Shown here: one piece after another, positions 26,784 to 35,631 of the stretch
Position numbering within the stretch: the stretch's first letter is position 1
How the letters are laid out: each line of letters starts with the position of its first letter
Source of the DNA: Allomuricauda sp. M10
GTDB taxonomy: Bacteria > Bacteroidota > Bacteroidia > Flavobacteriales > Flavobacteriaceae
DNA length: 64,000 bases
Assembly (NCBI RefSeq): GCF_020782875.1
Contig: NZ_JAJGBN010000007.1
Location: 62,001-126,000, forward strand
Reading direction: 5' to 3'
Position numbers and translations under genes: made by a program
Notes under the pieces: generated by a model
Database searches by the model: none
Told to the model about the DNA's origin: nothing
The model's input: the letters and a program-made list of their open reading frames with translations, nothing else

Positions 26784-28484
26784 ATGATGCAGATGGAAAA
26801 CCAATTTGATGCCATTGTAATTGGATCGGGTATATCAGGAGGTTGGGCAGCCAAAGAGCTTTGCGAAAAAGGATTGAAAACCTTGGTACTGGAAAGGGGA
26901 AGGGATGTCAGGCACATAAAGGATTATCCCACCATGACCATGAATCCTTGGGATTTTGAACATAGGGGCAGGATGACCAAAGCGTTTTACCAAGAAAACC
27001 CATTGATTACAAAAGCAGCTGGCTATGGAGAGGACACGGCCCATTTTTTTATAAAGGATGCGGATCATCCCTATGTGCAGGAGAAACCGTTCGATTGGAT
27101 CCGTGGTTATCAGGTGGGCGGAAAGTCCTTGATTTGGGGTCGGGCCTGCCAGCGTTGGAGCGAGTATGAGTTCAAGGCGCCCGAAAAATATGGTTATGGC
27201 ATAGAGTGGCCTATTAATTACAATGATATTGCCCCGTGGTATTCCCACGTTGAAAAATTCATCGGCGTCTGTGGTAATAAGGATGGCATCGAAGCCATGC
27301 CGGATGGAGAATTTTTACCTCCATTCGAATTGAATTGTGTGGAAGAACATATGCAGGCCACACTCAAAGAGCACTTTCCAGGAAGATATTTGGTACAAGG
27401 GAGATGGGCCCATTTGAGCAAACCCGAACAAGTCCATTTAGATCAGGGCAGGGGAAAATGTCAGTGCAGGAACCTGTGCATGCGTGGTTGCCCGTTCGGT
27501 GGATATTTTAGTTCCAATTCATCCACATTGCCTTGGGCAGAAAAAACAGGAAACCTTACCATAAGACCATTCTCAGTGGTTCATTCCATTATATATGATG
27601 AAGCGTCAGGAAAAGCATCGGGAGTGAAGGTAATTGATACGAATACGAAGGAGGAGATAGTCTATAATGCCCGGATCATATTCGTAAATGCATCGGCACT
27701 AAACTCCAACCTGATTCTACTCAATTCAAAGTCGGAACGCTTCCCGAATGGTTTGGGCAATGACCATGATCTATTGGGAAGGTATGTCAGCTTCCATAAT
27801 TATAGGGCAGGGGCCGGTGGAGCCATAAAAGGTTTTGAGGACCACTACTATTATGGTTCACGACCTTCGGAGTGCATCATAGCCAATTATCGCAATTTAA
27901 AGGAGCAGGATACTGATTTTGTGGGTGGATATACCATTTTTACCGGAGCTTATCGCAATAGGGCGGAGGAAGTGCCTGAAGATGCCCCTCAACTTGGGGC
28001 GGACTTCAAGCACAGACTAAGCAAGCCGGGGGATTGGCGAATCTATATGTACATGCAAGGAGAAACCATTCCGAAACCTTCGAATAGGGTATATCTAAGC
28101 GAAGACAAAACCGATGATTGGGGTATTCCTTTGTTGGTGACCGATGTGGGGTACGATGAGAATGATGAAAAAATGGTCGCCGATTTTCTGGAGGAAAGTC
28201 AGAAAATGCTTGAACAAATGGGTTGCGCCGACCTGTATTCCTATGATAGCAAACAGGCACCTGGTCTGGACATCCACGAAATGGGCGGTGTACGAATGGG
28301 CATAGATCCCAAAACCTCATTGTTGAACGAGTTCAACCAAATGCACCAGTGCAAGAATGTGTTTGTAACCGATGGAGCCTGCATGACCAGTACGGGCAAT
28401 CAAAGCCCTTCCATTCTGTACATGGCACTCACGGCACGTGCGGCCAATTATGCCGCGGAACAGTTTAAAAATAACGTATTGTAA
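26784..28484 (+). CDS. GMC-family FAD-dependent sugar oxidoreductase, large subunit
   Basis: A protein of 566 residues from the ATG at 26784; an in-frame TTG at 26745 and the ATG at 26793 are alternatives. It opens with the FAD dinucleotide motif AIVIGSGISGGWAAKELCEKG. The GMC fold continues with GGKSLIWGRACQRWSEYEF, a cysteine-rich segment (CQCRNLCMRGCPFGG, four Cys) seen in glucose-type GMC dehydrogenases, and the C-terminal GGVRMG and CMTSTGNQSPSILYMALTARA with the active-site Asn. It has no signal peptide. Paired with the Tat-type small subunit three genes on, it should form an exported sugar dehydrogenase that oxidises a ring hydroxyl (C3 in known glucoside 3-dehydrogenases). The Gfo/Idh/MocA gene follows 18 bases later. 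Confidence 0.88.
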   Translation: MMQMENQFDAIVIGSGISGGWAAKELCEKGLKTLVLERGRDVRHIKDYPTMTMNPWDFEHRGRMTKAFYQENPLITKAAGYGEDTAHFFIKDADHPYVQEKPFDWIRGYQVGGKSLIWGRACQRWSEYEFKAPEKYGYGIEWPINYNDIAPWYSHVEKFIGVCGNKDGIEAMPDGEFLPPFELNCVEEHMQATLKEHFPGRYLVQGRWAHLSKPEQVHLDQGRGKCQCRNLCMRGCPFGGYFSSNSSTLPWAEKTGNLTIRPFSVVHSIIYDEASGKASGVKVIDTNTKEEIVYNARIIFVNASALNSNLILLNSKSERFPNGLGNDHDLLGRYVSFHNYRAGAGGAIKGFEDHYYYGSRPSECIIANYRNLKEQDTDFVGGYTIFTGAYRNRAEEVPEDAPQLGADFKHRLSKPGDWRIYMYMQGETIPKPSNRVYLSEDKTDDWGIPLLVTDVGYDENDEKMVADFLEESQKMLEQMGCADLYSYDSKQAPGLDIHEMGGVRMGIDPKTSLLNEFNQMHQCKNVFVTDGACMTSTGNQSPSILYMALTARAANYAAEQFKNNVL

Positions 28485-28502
28485 TAAAGAAAACATCTGA
28501 AT

Positions 28503-29582
28503 ATGGACAAGAAAGTGGGCGTTGGATTAATCGGTTCACAATTTATTTCGAGTATACATGCCGATGCATTGAGTAGGGTGGCAGATGCGGAAATCATAGC
28601 CGTGATGTCCCCCACAAAAGGGAATGCCAAAAGTTTTGCGGAAAGGTTCCATATCCCCAATCATTTTACGGATTTGGATGAAATGCTCGCCATGCCCGGT
28701 ATTGATATGGTGGTTATTGGCGCTCCCAATTACCTTCATTGCGAAATAACATTGAAGATAGCCAAGGCAGGCAAACATGTGGTCGTAGAAAAACCGTTGT
28801 GCATGAATTTGGAAGAAGCTGATTTAATGATCGAAGCCTGCAAACGGGCCAACGTAAAGCTCATGTATGCCGAGGAGTTGTGCTTTGCTCCAAAATATGT
28901 CCGTATGAAAGCCTTGTTGGATGAAGGGGCCTTGGGAAAACCAACACTTTTCAAACAATCGGAAAAACATGATGGTCCGCATGCCGATCACTTTTGGGAT
29001 GTTGAACGATCAGGTGGCGGAGTGACTATGGATATGGGCTGCCACGCCATTCAATTTTTTAGATGGTTGCATCCAGGAAGGGCCATCAAATCGGTATATG
29101 CACAAATGATGACCAGTGTACACACCGATAAAACCAAAGGAGAGGACAATTCCATTGTAATCATGGAATTTGATGACGGTGTTGTGGGGATGATGGAAGA
29201 AAGTTGGACCAAGCTTGGAGGTATGGATGATAAGGCCGAAATTCATGGAACGGAGGGCGTGGCCTATGCCGATCTATTACAAGGCAACTCCATTCAAACC
29301 TATAGCACAAAGGGCGTTGGATATGCCGTGGAGAAAGCTGGAAATACCATTGGGTGGAGCTATACCATGTACGAGGAAAGCTGGAATTATGGTTTTCCCC
29401 AAGAGTTTGAACATTTTGTGGATTGTGTCAAAAATGACAAGCAACCTTTGGTGACGGGGGAAGATGGGAAGGCAGTTCTGGAGGTGATCTATGCAGCCTA
29501 TGAATCGGCGGGCACGGGAAGAAAGGTGATGCTGCCTTTCAAACCCAATGTTGATAAACCCTATAAATTATGGAAGAAATAA
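28503..29582 (+). CDS. Gfo/Idh/MocA-family sugar dehydrogenase
   Basis: A 359-residue soluble protein. The N-terminal Rossmann fold (VGVGLIGSQFISSIHADAL, IDMVVIGAPNYLHCEI, GKHVVVEKPLCMNLEEAD) has the EKP motif of the family, and the C-terminal alpha/beta domain holds GGGVTMDMGCHAIQFFRWL with the conserved His. No export signal is present, so it works with NAD(P) in the cytoplasm. Next to a GMC dehydrogenase it may reduce or further convert a keto-sugar made outside the inner membrane. It sits 18 bases after the GMC gene and 30 before the small-subunit gene. The substrate cannot be read from sequence. Confidence 0.9.
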   Translation: MDKKVGVGLIGSQFISSIHADALSRVADAEIIAVMSPTKGNAKSFAERFHIPNHFTDLDEMLAMPGIDMVVIGAPNYLHCEITLKIAKAGKHVVVEKPLCMNLEEADLMIEACKRANVKLMYAEELCFAPKYVRMKALLDEGALGKPTLFKQSEKHDGPHADHFWDVERSGGGVTMDMGCHAIQFFRWLHPGRAIKSVYAQMMTSVHTDKTKGEDNSIVIMEFDDGVVGMMEESWTKLGGMDDKAEIHGTEGVAYADLLQGNSIQTYSTKGVGYAVEKAGNTIGWSYTMYEESWNYGFPQEFEHFVDCVKNDKQPLVTGEDGKAVLEVIYAAYESAGTGRKVMLPFKPNVDKPYKLWKK

Positions 29583-29612
29583 GAAGTCCATCATAAGTTA
29601 AACGAATCAAAA

Positions 29613-30164
29613 ATGGAAAGAAGAGAAGCGTTAAAACTAACCGCAACAGTTTTGGGAGGCAGTATCATTGGATCCCAATTATTTTTATCCAGCTGTGCTG
29701 CCCCGCCCAAGAAAAGGTCGGAATTGATCGTTGACACCGATGTGCCCTTACTTGATGAAATTGGTGAGACCATTCTACCTGATACCGATATATCGCCCGG
29801 GGCAAAGGCCGCCCATATTGGAAATTTCATGCAAACCATGGTCAATGACTGTTATGACCAAGAAGAGGCTGCTCTCTTTATTAATGGATTGGAAACCATA
29901 GAAGAGCAGTCCATCGAAGCATACGGTCATGGGTTTGTTGACCTTTCAAAGGAACAAAGACTGGAGCTTTTGACCAAGTTCGATCAAGAAGCACGACAAC
30001 ATAAACTATTGGAAAAACCACATTATTTTGGGATGATGAAAGAGTTGACCATTTGGGGATATTTTACTTCTAAACCGGGAGCAACCCAAGCCCTTCGGTA
30101 TAATCCCGTTCCTGGTCGATATGAGGGCTGTATTCCCTATAACGGTGAAAAAGCTTGGGCATAA
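29613..30164 (+). CDS. gluconate 2-dehydrogenase subunit 3-like protein, Tat/lipoprotein signal
   Basis: A 183-residue protein. The start MERREALKLTATVLGG is a twin-arginine-type signal ending in a lipobox-like LSSC near residue 28. The mature part matches the gluconate_2-dh3 family: VPLLDEIGETILPDT near its start, a helical middle, and a C-terminal GYFTSKPGATQALRYNPVPGRYEGC. Family members are small subunits of membrane-bound GMC dehydrogenases and carry the large subunit through the Tat system. The GMC protein here lacks its own signal, so this gene probably supplies it. The stop overlaps the next ATG (TAATG). Confidence 0.88.
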   Translation: MERREALKLTATVLGGSIIGSQLFLSSCAAPPKKRSELIVDTDVPLLDEIGETILPDTDISPGAKAAHIGNFMQTMVNDCYDQEEAALFINGLETIEEQSIEAYGHGFVDLSKEQRLELLTKFDQEARQHKLLEKPHYFGMMKELTIWGYFTSKPGATQALRYNPVPGRYEGCIPYNGEKAWA

Positions 30165-30874
30165 TGAATATACAGGTCTTTGGGGATTATGAACAAATGA
30201 GTGCCTTTGCGGCCGATATTGTTCTTGGGGAACTGGAAAGGAAGAGAACCCTTAAAATCTGTGCCGCTACCGGTAATTCACCTACAGGAATGTATAGACT
30301 ATTGGCTCAAGCCTACAAAGACCGACCTGAAATTTTCAATGGTCTACACATTCTAAAACTGGATGAATGGGGTGGACTTTCAGCGGATCATCCCGGTTCT
30401 TGTGAGTACTATCTACATCAACATCTTCTTGAACCCCTTAAGATTCCGAGTGGGAGATATATGGGATTCCGACCCAATCCCGAAAATCCCGAAGATGAAT
30501 GTGAAAGGGTTCAGCATATTATGGAAAGCAGTGAACCTATCGACCTATGTATTTTAGGTTTGGGTAAAAATGGCCATATTGGTTTTAACGAACCTGCCGA
30601 TATGCTACAACCCTTTTGTCATGTGGCCCAACTTTCCGAAGAATCAAAAAAACATGGTATGGTAGCGAATATGGACCAAAAACCGGAGTATGGGATGACC
30701 TTGGGGATGCAAAACATCCTCTCTGCCAAACGGATTCTCTTATTGATTTCTGGCACAGGAAAGGATAATGCCATTGCTATGCTGAAGAAGAAAATGATCA
30801 CGCCGCAATTCCCGGTAACGTTTCTTTGGCTTCATCCCAAAGTGGATTGCTTGTTATTAAAAGGTTTGTCTTAA
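30164..30874 (+). CDS. AgaI/NagB-type amino-sugar-phosphate deaminase/isomerase
   Basis: A 236-residue protein from the ATG at 30164, which shares a base with the previous stop; a TTG at 30155 is less likely. The glucosamine-6-phosphate isomerase fold is clear: ICAATGNSPTGMYRLL phosphate loop, LKLDEWGGL, and LGLGKNGHIGFNEPA. The last motif reads Asn where NagB has the ring-opening Asp, as I recall for AgaI (galactosamine-6-phosphate isomerase). Other AgaI-like parts are CEYYLHQHLLEPL, LQPFCHVAQLSEESKKHGM and FLWLHPK. It should act in the cytoplasm on a hexosamine phosphate or a related sugar phosphate. Its linkage to a sugar-oxidising cassette is unusual. The true reaction is uncertain. Confidence 0.8.
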   Translation: MNIQVFGDYEQMSAFAADIVLGELERKRTLKICAATGNSPTGMYRLLAQAYKDRPEIFNGLHILKLDEWGGLSADHPGSCEYYLHQHLLEPLKIPSGRYMGFRPNPENPEDECERVQHIMESSEPIDLCILGLGKNGHIGFNEPADMLQPFCHVAQLSEESKKHGMVANMDQKPEYGMTLGMQNILSAKRILLLISGTGKDNAIAMLKKKMITPQFPVTFLWLHPKVDCLLLKGLS

Positions 30875-31049
30875 GGAATTACAAGAAAATAAGGAGATAA
30901 TCGGTCACATTCCCGGTTTTATCACCGCAATTACCTGTTGGCTTAACGAAAGAACATGGTTTTGTGATTTACATGCCTGTCAGGGTATTCAGAAATGTTC
31001 TTATTTTACTATTTTGCCAAAAATAATCTTCCTGGATCCCAACTAGGAA

Positions 31050-33974
31050 TTGCGGTTTACAATTCAACAAAGAATGTTGACCAGATGGAATACCTTGTTG
31101 TATGGAGAATTGACCTTCAAGAGCCCGGTTGGAGAACATTTAATTGCCGTGTCCAGGTTCCTTACATTTAGAATAGGATCAAACGAACTTTCAAAATTTT
31201 GGGTATTGAATAAAAGAGTAGCCTCGTCATTTTCCACATCTAGTTTAATTGCGATTTGTACCATCATTTTATTGGTATTGTCATCCTGCAGGGAAAAGGC
31301 AACGCCCCAAATCAGGATTGGTTTCTCACAGTGTATCAGCAACCATGTTTGGCGAGAGGCGATGAATGAGAACATGAAACTGGAAGCATTGTTGAATCCT
31401 TCGGTGAGTCTCAAAATTTACGAGGCACAGGAAAGTGTGGAAAAGCAAATTGAGGATATTGAGCAGATGATCCGCGAAAACATGGATGCCATCATCGTAT
31501 CGCCCCTGCAACCAGAGAGCATTGTACCCGTTATTGAAAAGGCCTATGACAAAGGTATCCCCGTGATTCTCATAGATCGAAAGATAAATTCGCAAAAATA
31601 TACCGCCTACATAGGAGCCGATAATTTTGAGGTGGGTCGCAATGCCGGGAACATTATATTGTCGTCCGGGGAAAAATCGATAAATGTGGTGGAGGTAAAG
31701 GCTACCGACCAAGCTTCACCGGGAGTGGAACGTAGCCAAGGCCTCCATCAGGTAATAGATCGCGCCCCAAATGTTAAACAGGTAGAGGTCATTGATCTGG
31801 CCGGGGATCAAATGGTGGAGTCCTTTTCACAAATTTTAGATACCGCCAAAGTAGATTTTGATTATGTATACGCGTTCAATGACGATACGGCCCATTTGCT
31901 CTGGCAAATGGCCAAAAGGAAAGGTCTTCAGGAACAGATCAAGTTTATCGGCACAGATGGGTTGAACGGCCCTGATGGAGGAATCGAATTGGTAAGAAAC
32001 GGAGTTTTGCATGCCACCATTCTTTACCCAACAGGGGGATCCGAAGCCGTAAAACTGGCAATACGGATTCTGAACGGGGAAGATGTTCCAAAGAACAACA
32101 TTTTAAACACCACGGTAATCGATAGGTTCAATGCAGATATCATGAAAGATCAATTTGATATCATAGACGAACAACATATCGATATAGAAAACCAGTTTGA
32201 AGTCATTGAAAAGCAAAAGGACCAATATTATTTTCAGAACAATCTCCTCAAGATTACCATTGTATCCTTGGCCATTATTTTAGGGTTGGCCCTGTATAGT
32301 ATATATTCTGTGATCGCCATCAGAAAAAAGAACAGACAGCTTCAATTGACCAACGAGAAGATCATAGTACAAAGAAACCAGATAGAAAAAATTGCCAATG
32401 AGGTAAAGGAAAGCAATGAGGCCAAATTGAATTTTTTCACTGGACTTTCCCATGAGTTCAAAACACCGATTACACTAATTTTAAGTTCCATTGAATCGTT
32501 GAAAGAGGCATTTAAAAGCAAAGGACTTAAAATGGCATATGAATTTGAATTGATCCAAAACAATTCCAACAGGCTTTTACGATTGGTGAACAATTTATTG
32601 GACTTTAGAAAAGTAGAGGATCAGCGGTTCAATATACGGGCGTCAAAGACCAATTTGTACCTGTTTTCAAAAAAGATCTTCAATGATTTCAGGAAAGAGG
32701 CCAGTAAAAGGAACATCGATTTCAAGATTATCTGCAATGATGAAAAATTGGAAGTGTTCCTAGACAGGAACCTTATGGACAAGGTTTACTTTAACCTGCT
32801 CTCCAATGCTTTCAAGTTTACCCCGGACAACGGTAAGATCGAAATGGTGATCGAGGATAAAAAAGAATCCAATTTGGTTACCATTCTGTTTAGGGACAAT
32901 GGTATCGGAATACCTAAAAATGAATTGGACCAAGTGTTCAAGCCCTTTTTCAAGGGATCAAACAACAGAAAGAACAGTTCGGGAATCGGGCTTCACCTAA
33001 GTAAATTGTTCGTGGAACTCCACATGGGTAAAATTGAGGTAAGATCGCTTCACGGCACTGAATTTAAGATAGAACTCTTTAAGGGCAAGACCCATTTCAA
33101 CGAAGATCAGATCATTGATGAACCGGATGTGGTGGAAGCCAATATTATCGATTCAACCGAAGATCTTATTGATGACGAGTCATATCTAAGGGCCGAGCCA
33201 AGTACAGAAACCGATAAGCACACTTTACTTATTATAGAGGACAACAAGGAACTTGCCTCGTTTTTGGAGAAAAAATTGCGATTGGATTATGATATTCATG
33301 TTTCAGACGGTACGGATGCCGTGGAAATGGCTTTTGAAATGGTTCCGGACATTATCATATGTGATGTGAATCTCCCCAAACAGAACGGTTTCGAAATTTG
33401 TGATATACTCAAAAAAGACCTGCGCACCTCCCATGTTCCGGTGATTATGCTCACTGCTTTATCGGACAAGGATTCCTATTTGTTGGGTTTGAATTCGGGT
33501 GTGGACCTTTACTTGACAAAGCCTTTCAGTTATTCCATATTGATGCAGTCCATAAAATCCTTGTTGTACAATAGGGAAAAGTTGAGAATGTATTACACCA
33601 ATAATATCTACAAGATAGAACAGACCACCTCTTTCGGGAATACGGAGCAGGAATTTGTAAAAGCGTTGAACAGTAATATTAAGGATAATTTGGACAGCCC
33701 GAATTTATCAGTGGAGCAATTGGCCGACAACCTGAATATTTCACGCTCACAATTGTACAGAAAGGTTAAGGCCATACTCGGGATCAGCATCAGTGATTAC
33801 ATCAACAACTTTAAATTGCAAAGGGCAAAGTCCATGTTGGAGACCACTTCACTTTCCGTTTCGGAGATTGCCTATTCCAACGGTTTTTCTTCCCCTAATT
33901 ATTTTTCCACCGCATTCAAGCAAAAGTACGGCGAGTCTCCGGATTCCTATAGAAGGACATTTGGGAAAAAGTGA
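31050..33974 (+). CDS. hybrid two-component regulator with periplasmic sugar-binding sensor
   Basis: A one-protein two-component system of up to 974 residues. The start is uncertain: TTG at 31050, ATG at 31074, or a later codon just before the hydrophobic segment at residues 64-78. That segment ends in LSSC, a possible lipobox. Residues about 88-385 form a Peripla_BP_4 sensor of the ribose/fructose-binding type (DAIIVSPLQPESIVPVIEKAYDKGIPVILIDR). A transmembrane helix lies at about 403-425, then HisKA with His468 (GLSHEFKTPITLIL), HATPase (NALSNAFKFTPDNG-like N box, SGIGLHLSKL), a receiver domain with Asp772 (ICDVNLPKQNG), and an AraC-type helix-turn-helix at about 870-974. Bacteroides homologues of this layout sense fructose and control GH32 fructan loci, which matches the operon downstream. 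Confidence 0.93.
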   Translation: MRFTIQQRMLTRWNTLLYGELTFKSPVGEHLIAVSRFLTFRIGSNELSKFWVLNKRVASSFSTSSLIAICTIILLVLSSCREKATPQIRIGFSQCISNHVWREAMNENMKLEALLNPSVSLKIYEAQESVEKQIEDIEQMIRENMDAIIVSPLQPESIVPVIEKAYDKGIPVILIDRKINSQKYTAYIGADNFEVGRNAGNIILSSGEKSINVVEVKATDQASPGVERSQGLHQVIDRAPNVKQVEVIDLAGDQMVESFSQILDTAKVDFDYVYAFNDDTAHLLWQMAKRKGLQEQIKFIGTDGLNGPDGGIELVRNGVLHATILYPTGGSEAVKLAIRILNGEDVPKNNILNTTVIDRFNADIMKDQFDIIDEQHIDIENQFEVIEKQKDQYYFQNNLLKITIVSLAIILGLALYSIYSVIAIRKKNRQLQLTNEKIIVQRNQIEKIANEVKESNEAKLNFFTGLSHEFKTPITLILSSIESLKEAFKSKGLKMAYEFELIQNNSNRLLRLVNNLLDFRKVEDQRFNIRASKTNLYLFSKKIFNDFRKEASKRNIDFKIICNDEKLEVFLDRNLMDKVYFNLLSNAFKFTPDNGKIEMVIEDKKESNLVTILFRDNGIGIPKNELDQVFKPFFKGSNNRKNSSGIGLHLSKLFVELHMGKIEVRSLHGTEFKIELFKGKTHFNEDQIIDEPDVVEANIIDSTEDLIDDESYLRAEPSTETDKHTLLIIEDNKELASFLEKKLRLDYDIHVSDGTDAVEMAFEMVPDIIICDVNLPKQNGFEICDILKKDLRTSHVPVIMLTALSDKDSYLLGLNSGVDLYLTKPFSYSILMQSIKSLLYNREKLRMYYTNNIYKIEQTTSFGNTEQEFVKALNSNIKDNLDSPNLSVEQLADNLNISRSQLYRKVKAILGISISDYINNFKLQRAKSMLETTSLSVSEIAYSNGFSSPNYFSTAFKQKYGESPDSYRRTFGKK

Positions 33975-34001
33975 TTTTAGCGCATTGCTTTTTATGATTT
34001 G

Positions 34002-34025
34002 CAAAATTTCAATATCGAAATTTTG
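34002..34025. terminator. 24-base inverted repeat after the hybrid regulator
   Basis: CAAAATTTC and GAAATTTTG are perfect 9-bp arms around AATATC. It begins 28 bases after the regulator stop. The stem is AT-rich with no T-run, so it may be a weak terminator or a protein-binding palindrome. Confidence 0.45.
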
Positions 34026-34094
34026 AGAATCCATTATAAAATGGATTAACACCCCTTCACAGCTTATTTTTTATACATCAATTTTAAAGATGGG

Positions 34095-34216
34095 TGCAAC
34101 AAAATTGAAGATGTTGCAATCACCATGTTTCCTAAAAAAGTGATTAACAATTTGAAATACAGTTGCTTATAACTATGCTGTATAATTGGTTTAAAACTGG
34201 AGGATATTGCAACATC
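34095..34216. promoter_or_regulatory. TGCAACA/TGTTGCA sites before the fructan operon
   Basis: TGCAACA at 34095-34101 and TGTTGCA at 34112-34118 form an inverted pair with a 10-base spacer. TGCAACA recurs at 34208-34214. The longer form GATGTTGCAAT (34110-34120) is an exact inverse of ATTGCAACATC (34206-34216). All lie between the regulator and the MFS start at 34277. They are good candidates for the AraC-type output domain of the adjacent regulator; binding is inference. Confidence 0.5.
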
Positions 34217-34276
34217 AATGAAATACAAAGGCTTTAATTAAGGATACTTTAGCATTTATCTAAAATTTTTAAGCTT

Positions 34277-35626
34277 TTGAAAAAAATATGGTTGTGGTCT
34301 GTTGTGGCCGCCCTTGCAGGATTTCTTTTTGGATTTGATACCGTCGTCATTTCTGGCGCGGATAGAACGCTACAGGAAATTTGGGATTCTTCGGATATGT
34401 TCCATGGAGTGGTCGTAATGTCCATGGCTTTATGGGGAACTGTGCTGGGAGCAATATTTGGGGGTATTCCGACCGGTAAATGGGGAAGAAAAAAAACCTT
34501 GATGTTCATTGGGGTACTCTACACCATTTCCGCTATTGGTTCCGCCCTGGCCAATGATCCCATTACCTTTTCAGCATTCCGTTTTTTGGGAGGACTGGGA
34601 GTAGGAGCTTCTACCATTGCCGCACCCGCCTACATTACTGAAATATCACCTAAGGAAAACAGGGGAAAATTGGTGGCCATGTACCAGTTCAATATCGTAT
34701 TCGGTATACTGGTGGCTTTTTTGTCCAATTATCTATTGAGTGGTATCGGCGAACAGGCTTGGCGTTGGATGATGGGGGTTGAGGCACTGCCGGCCATACT
34801 TTACACCTTGTTGACCTTCATCATTCCAGAAAGTCCAAGATGGCTATTGTCCAAAAACCAATCGGTACAGGCGGAAAACGTTTTAAGAATGATCGACCCC
34901 AACACCAATGTTTCGGAACAGATCCAAGCATGGGAAGAAGGGGAAATGTCTTCTTCTTCCAAGAATATATACCAAAGCCAGTTTAGGTTTCCCCTGGTTT
35001 TGGCCTTTTTGATCGCTTTCTTCAATCAATTTTCGGGCATCAATGCATTTCTCTATTATGCTCCGCGACTTTTTGAAGAGGCAGGCCTTGAGAACAGTAC
35101 GGCACTGTTGAGCAGTATTGGCATTGGGGTTGTGAACATGCTGTTCACACTTTTAGGTCTGTTTTTGATCGATCGGTTGGGAAGAAAACGCCTTATGCTG
35201 ATTGGTTCGGTTGGCTATCTGGTTTCACTCTCGCTGGCAGCATGTGCTTTTTTGTTGAAATGGGAAGGAACCATGGTTCCACCCTTTCTATTCCTGTTTA
35301 TTGCATCACATGCCATTGGTCAGGGAACGGTGATCTGGGTGTTTATCTCCGAGATATTCCCAACCCAGGTGAGGGCTTCTGGCCAATCCTTTGGAAGTTC
35401 CGTCCATTGGATTCTTGCCGCCATAATCCCTTCCTTCATACCCAGCCTTTTTTCATCGATAGGCCCGGGTACGGTGTTCCTGTTCTTTGATGCCATGATG
35501 TTGTTGCAACTCCTTTTTGTGGTCCTTCTCATGCCAGAGACCAAGGGAAAATCCTTGGAAGCCATCACGGCATCTTTCAAAACAAAAAATATACCTGATA
35601 AAATATCTAAACCAGCTATAAAGTAA
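34277..35626 (+). CDS. MFS sugar porter, probably fructose or short fructan-derived sugar
   Basis: A 449-residue inner-membrane transporter with about 12 hydrophobic helices and the sugar-porter motifs: GKWGRKKT after helix 2, PESPRWLL after helix 6, FNQFSGINAFLYYAP in helix 7, DRLGRKRLM, and PETKGKSLE after helix 12. The start is a TTG at 34277, as no in-frame ATG lies before helix 1. It probably works as a sugar:H+ symporter. It is the first gene of the fructan operon, 5 bases before GH32, so fructose is the best guess for its cargo. I see no fructokinase gene in the window. Confidence 0.92.
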   Translation: MKKIWLWSVVAALAGFLFGFDTVVISGADRTLQEIWDSSDMFHGVVVMSMALWGTVLGAIFGGIPTGKWGRKKTLMFIGVLYTISAIGSALANDPITFSAFRFLGGLGVGASTIAAPAYITEISPKENRGKLVAMYQFNIVFGILVAFLSNYLLSGIGEQAWRWMMGVEALPAILYTLLTFIIPESPRWLLSKNQSVQAENVLRMIDPNTNVSEQIQAWEEGEMSSSSKNIYQSQFRFPLVLAFLIAFFNQFSGINAFLYYAPRLFEEAGLENSTALLSSIGIGVVNMLFTLLGLFLIDRLGRKRLMLIGSVGYLVSLSLAACAFLLKWEGTMVPPFLFLFIASHAIGQGTVIWVFISEIFPTQVRASGQSFGSSVHWILAAIIPSFIPSLFSSIGPGTVFLFFDAMMLLQLLFVVLLMPETKGKSLEAITASFKTKNIPDKISKPAIK

Positions 35627-35631
35627 ATCAT

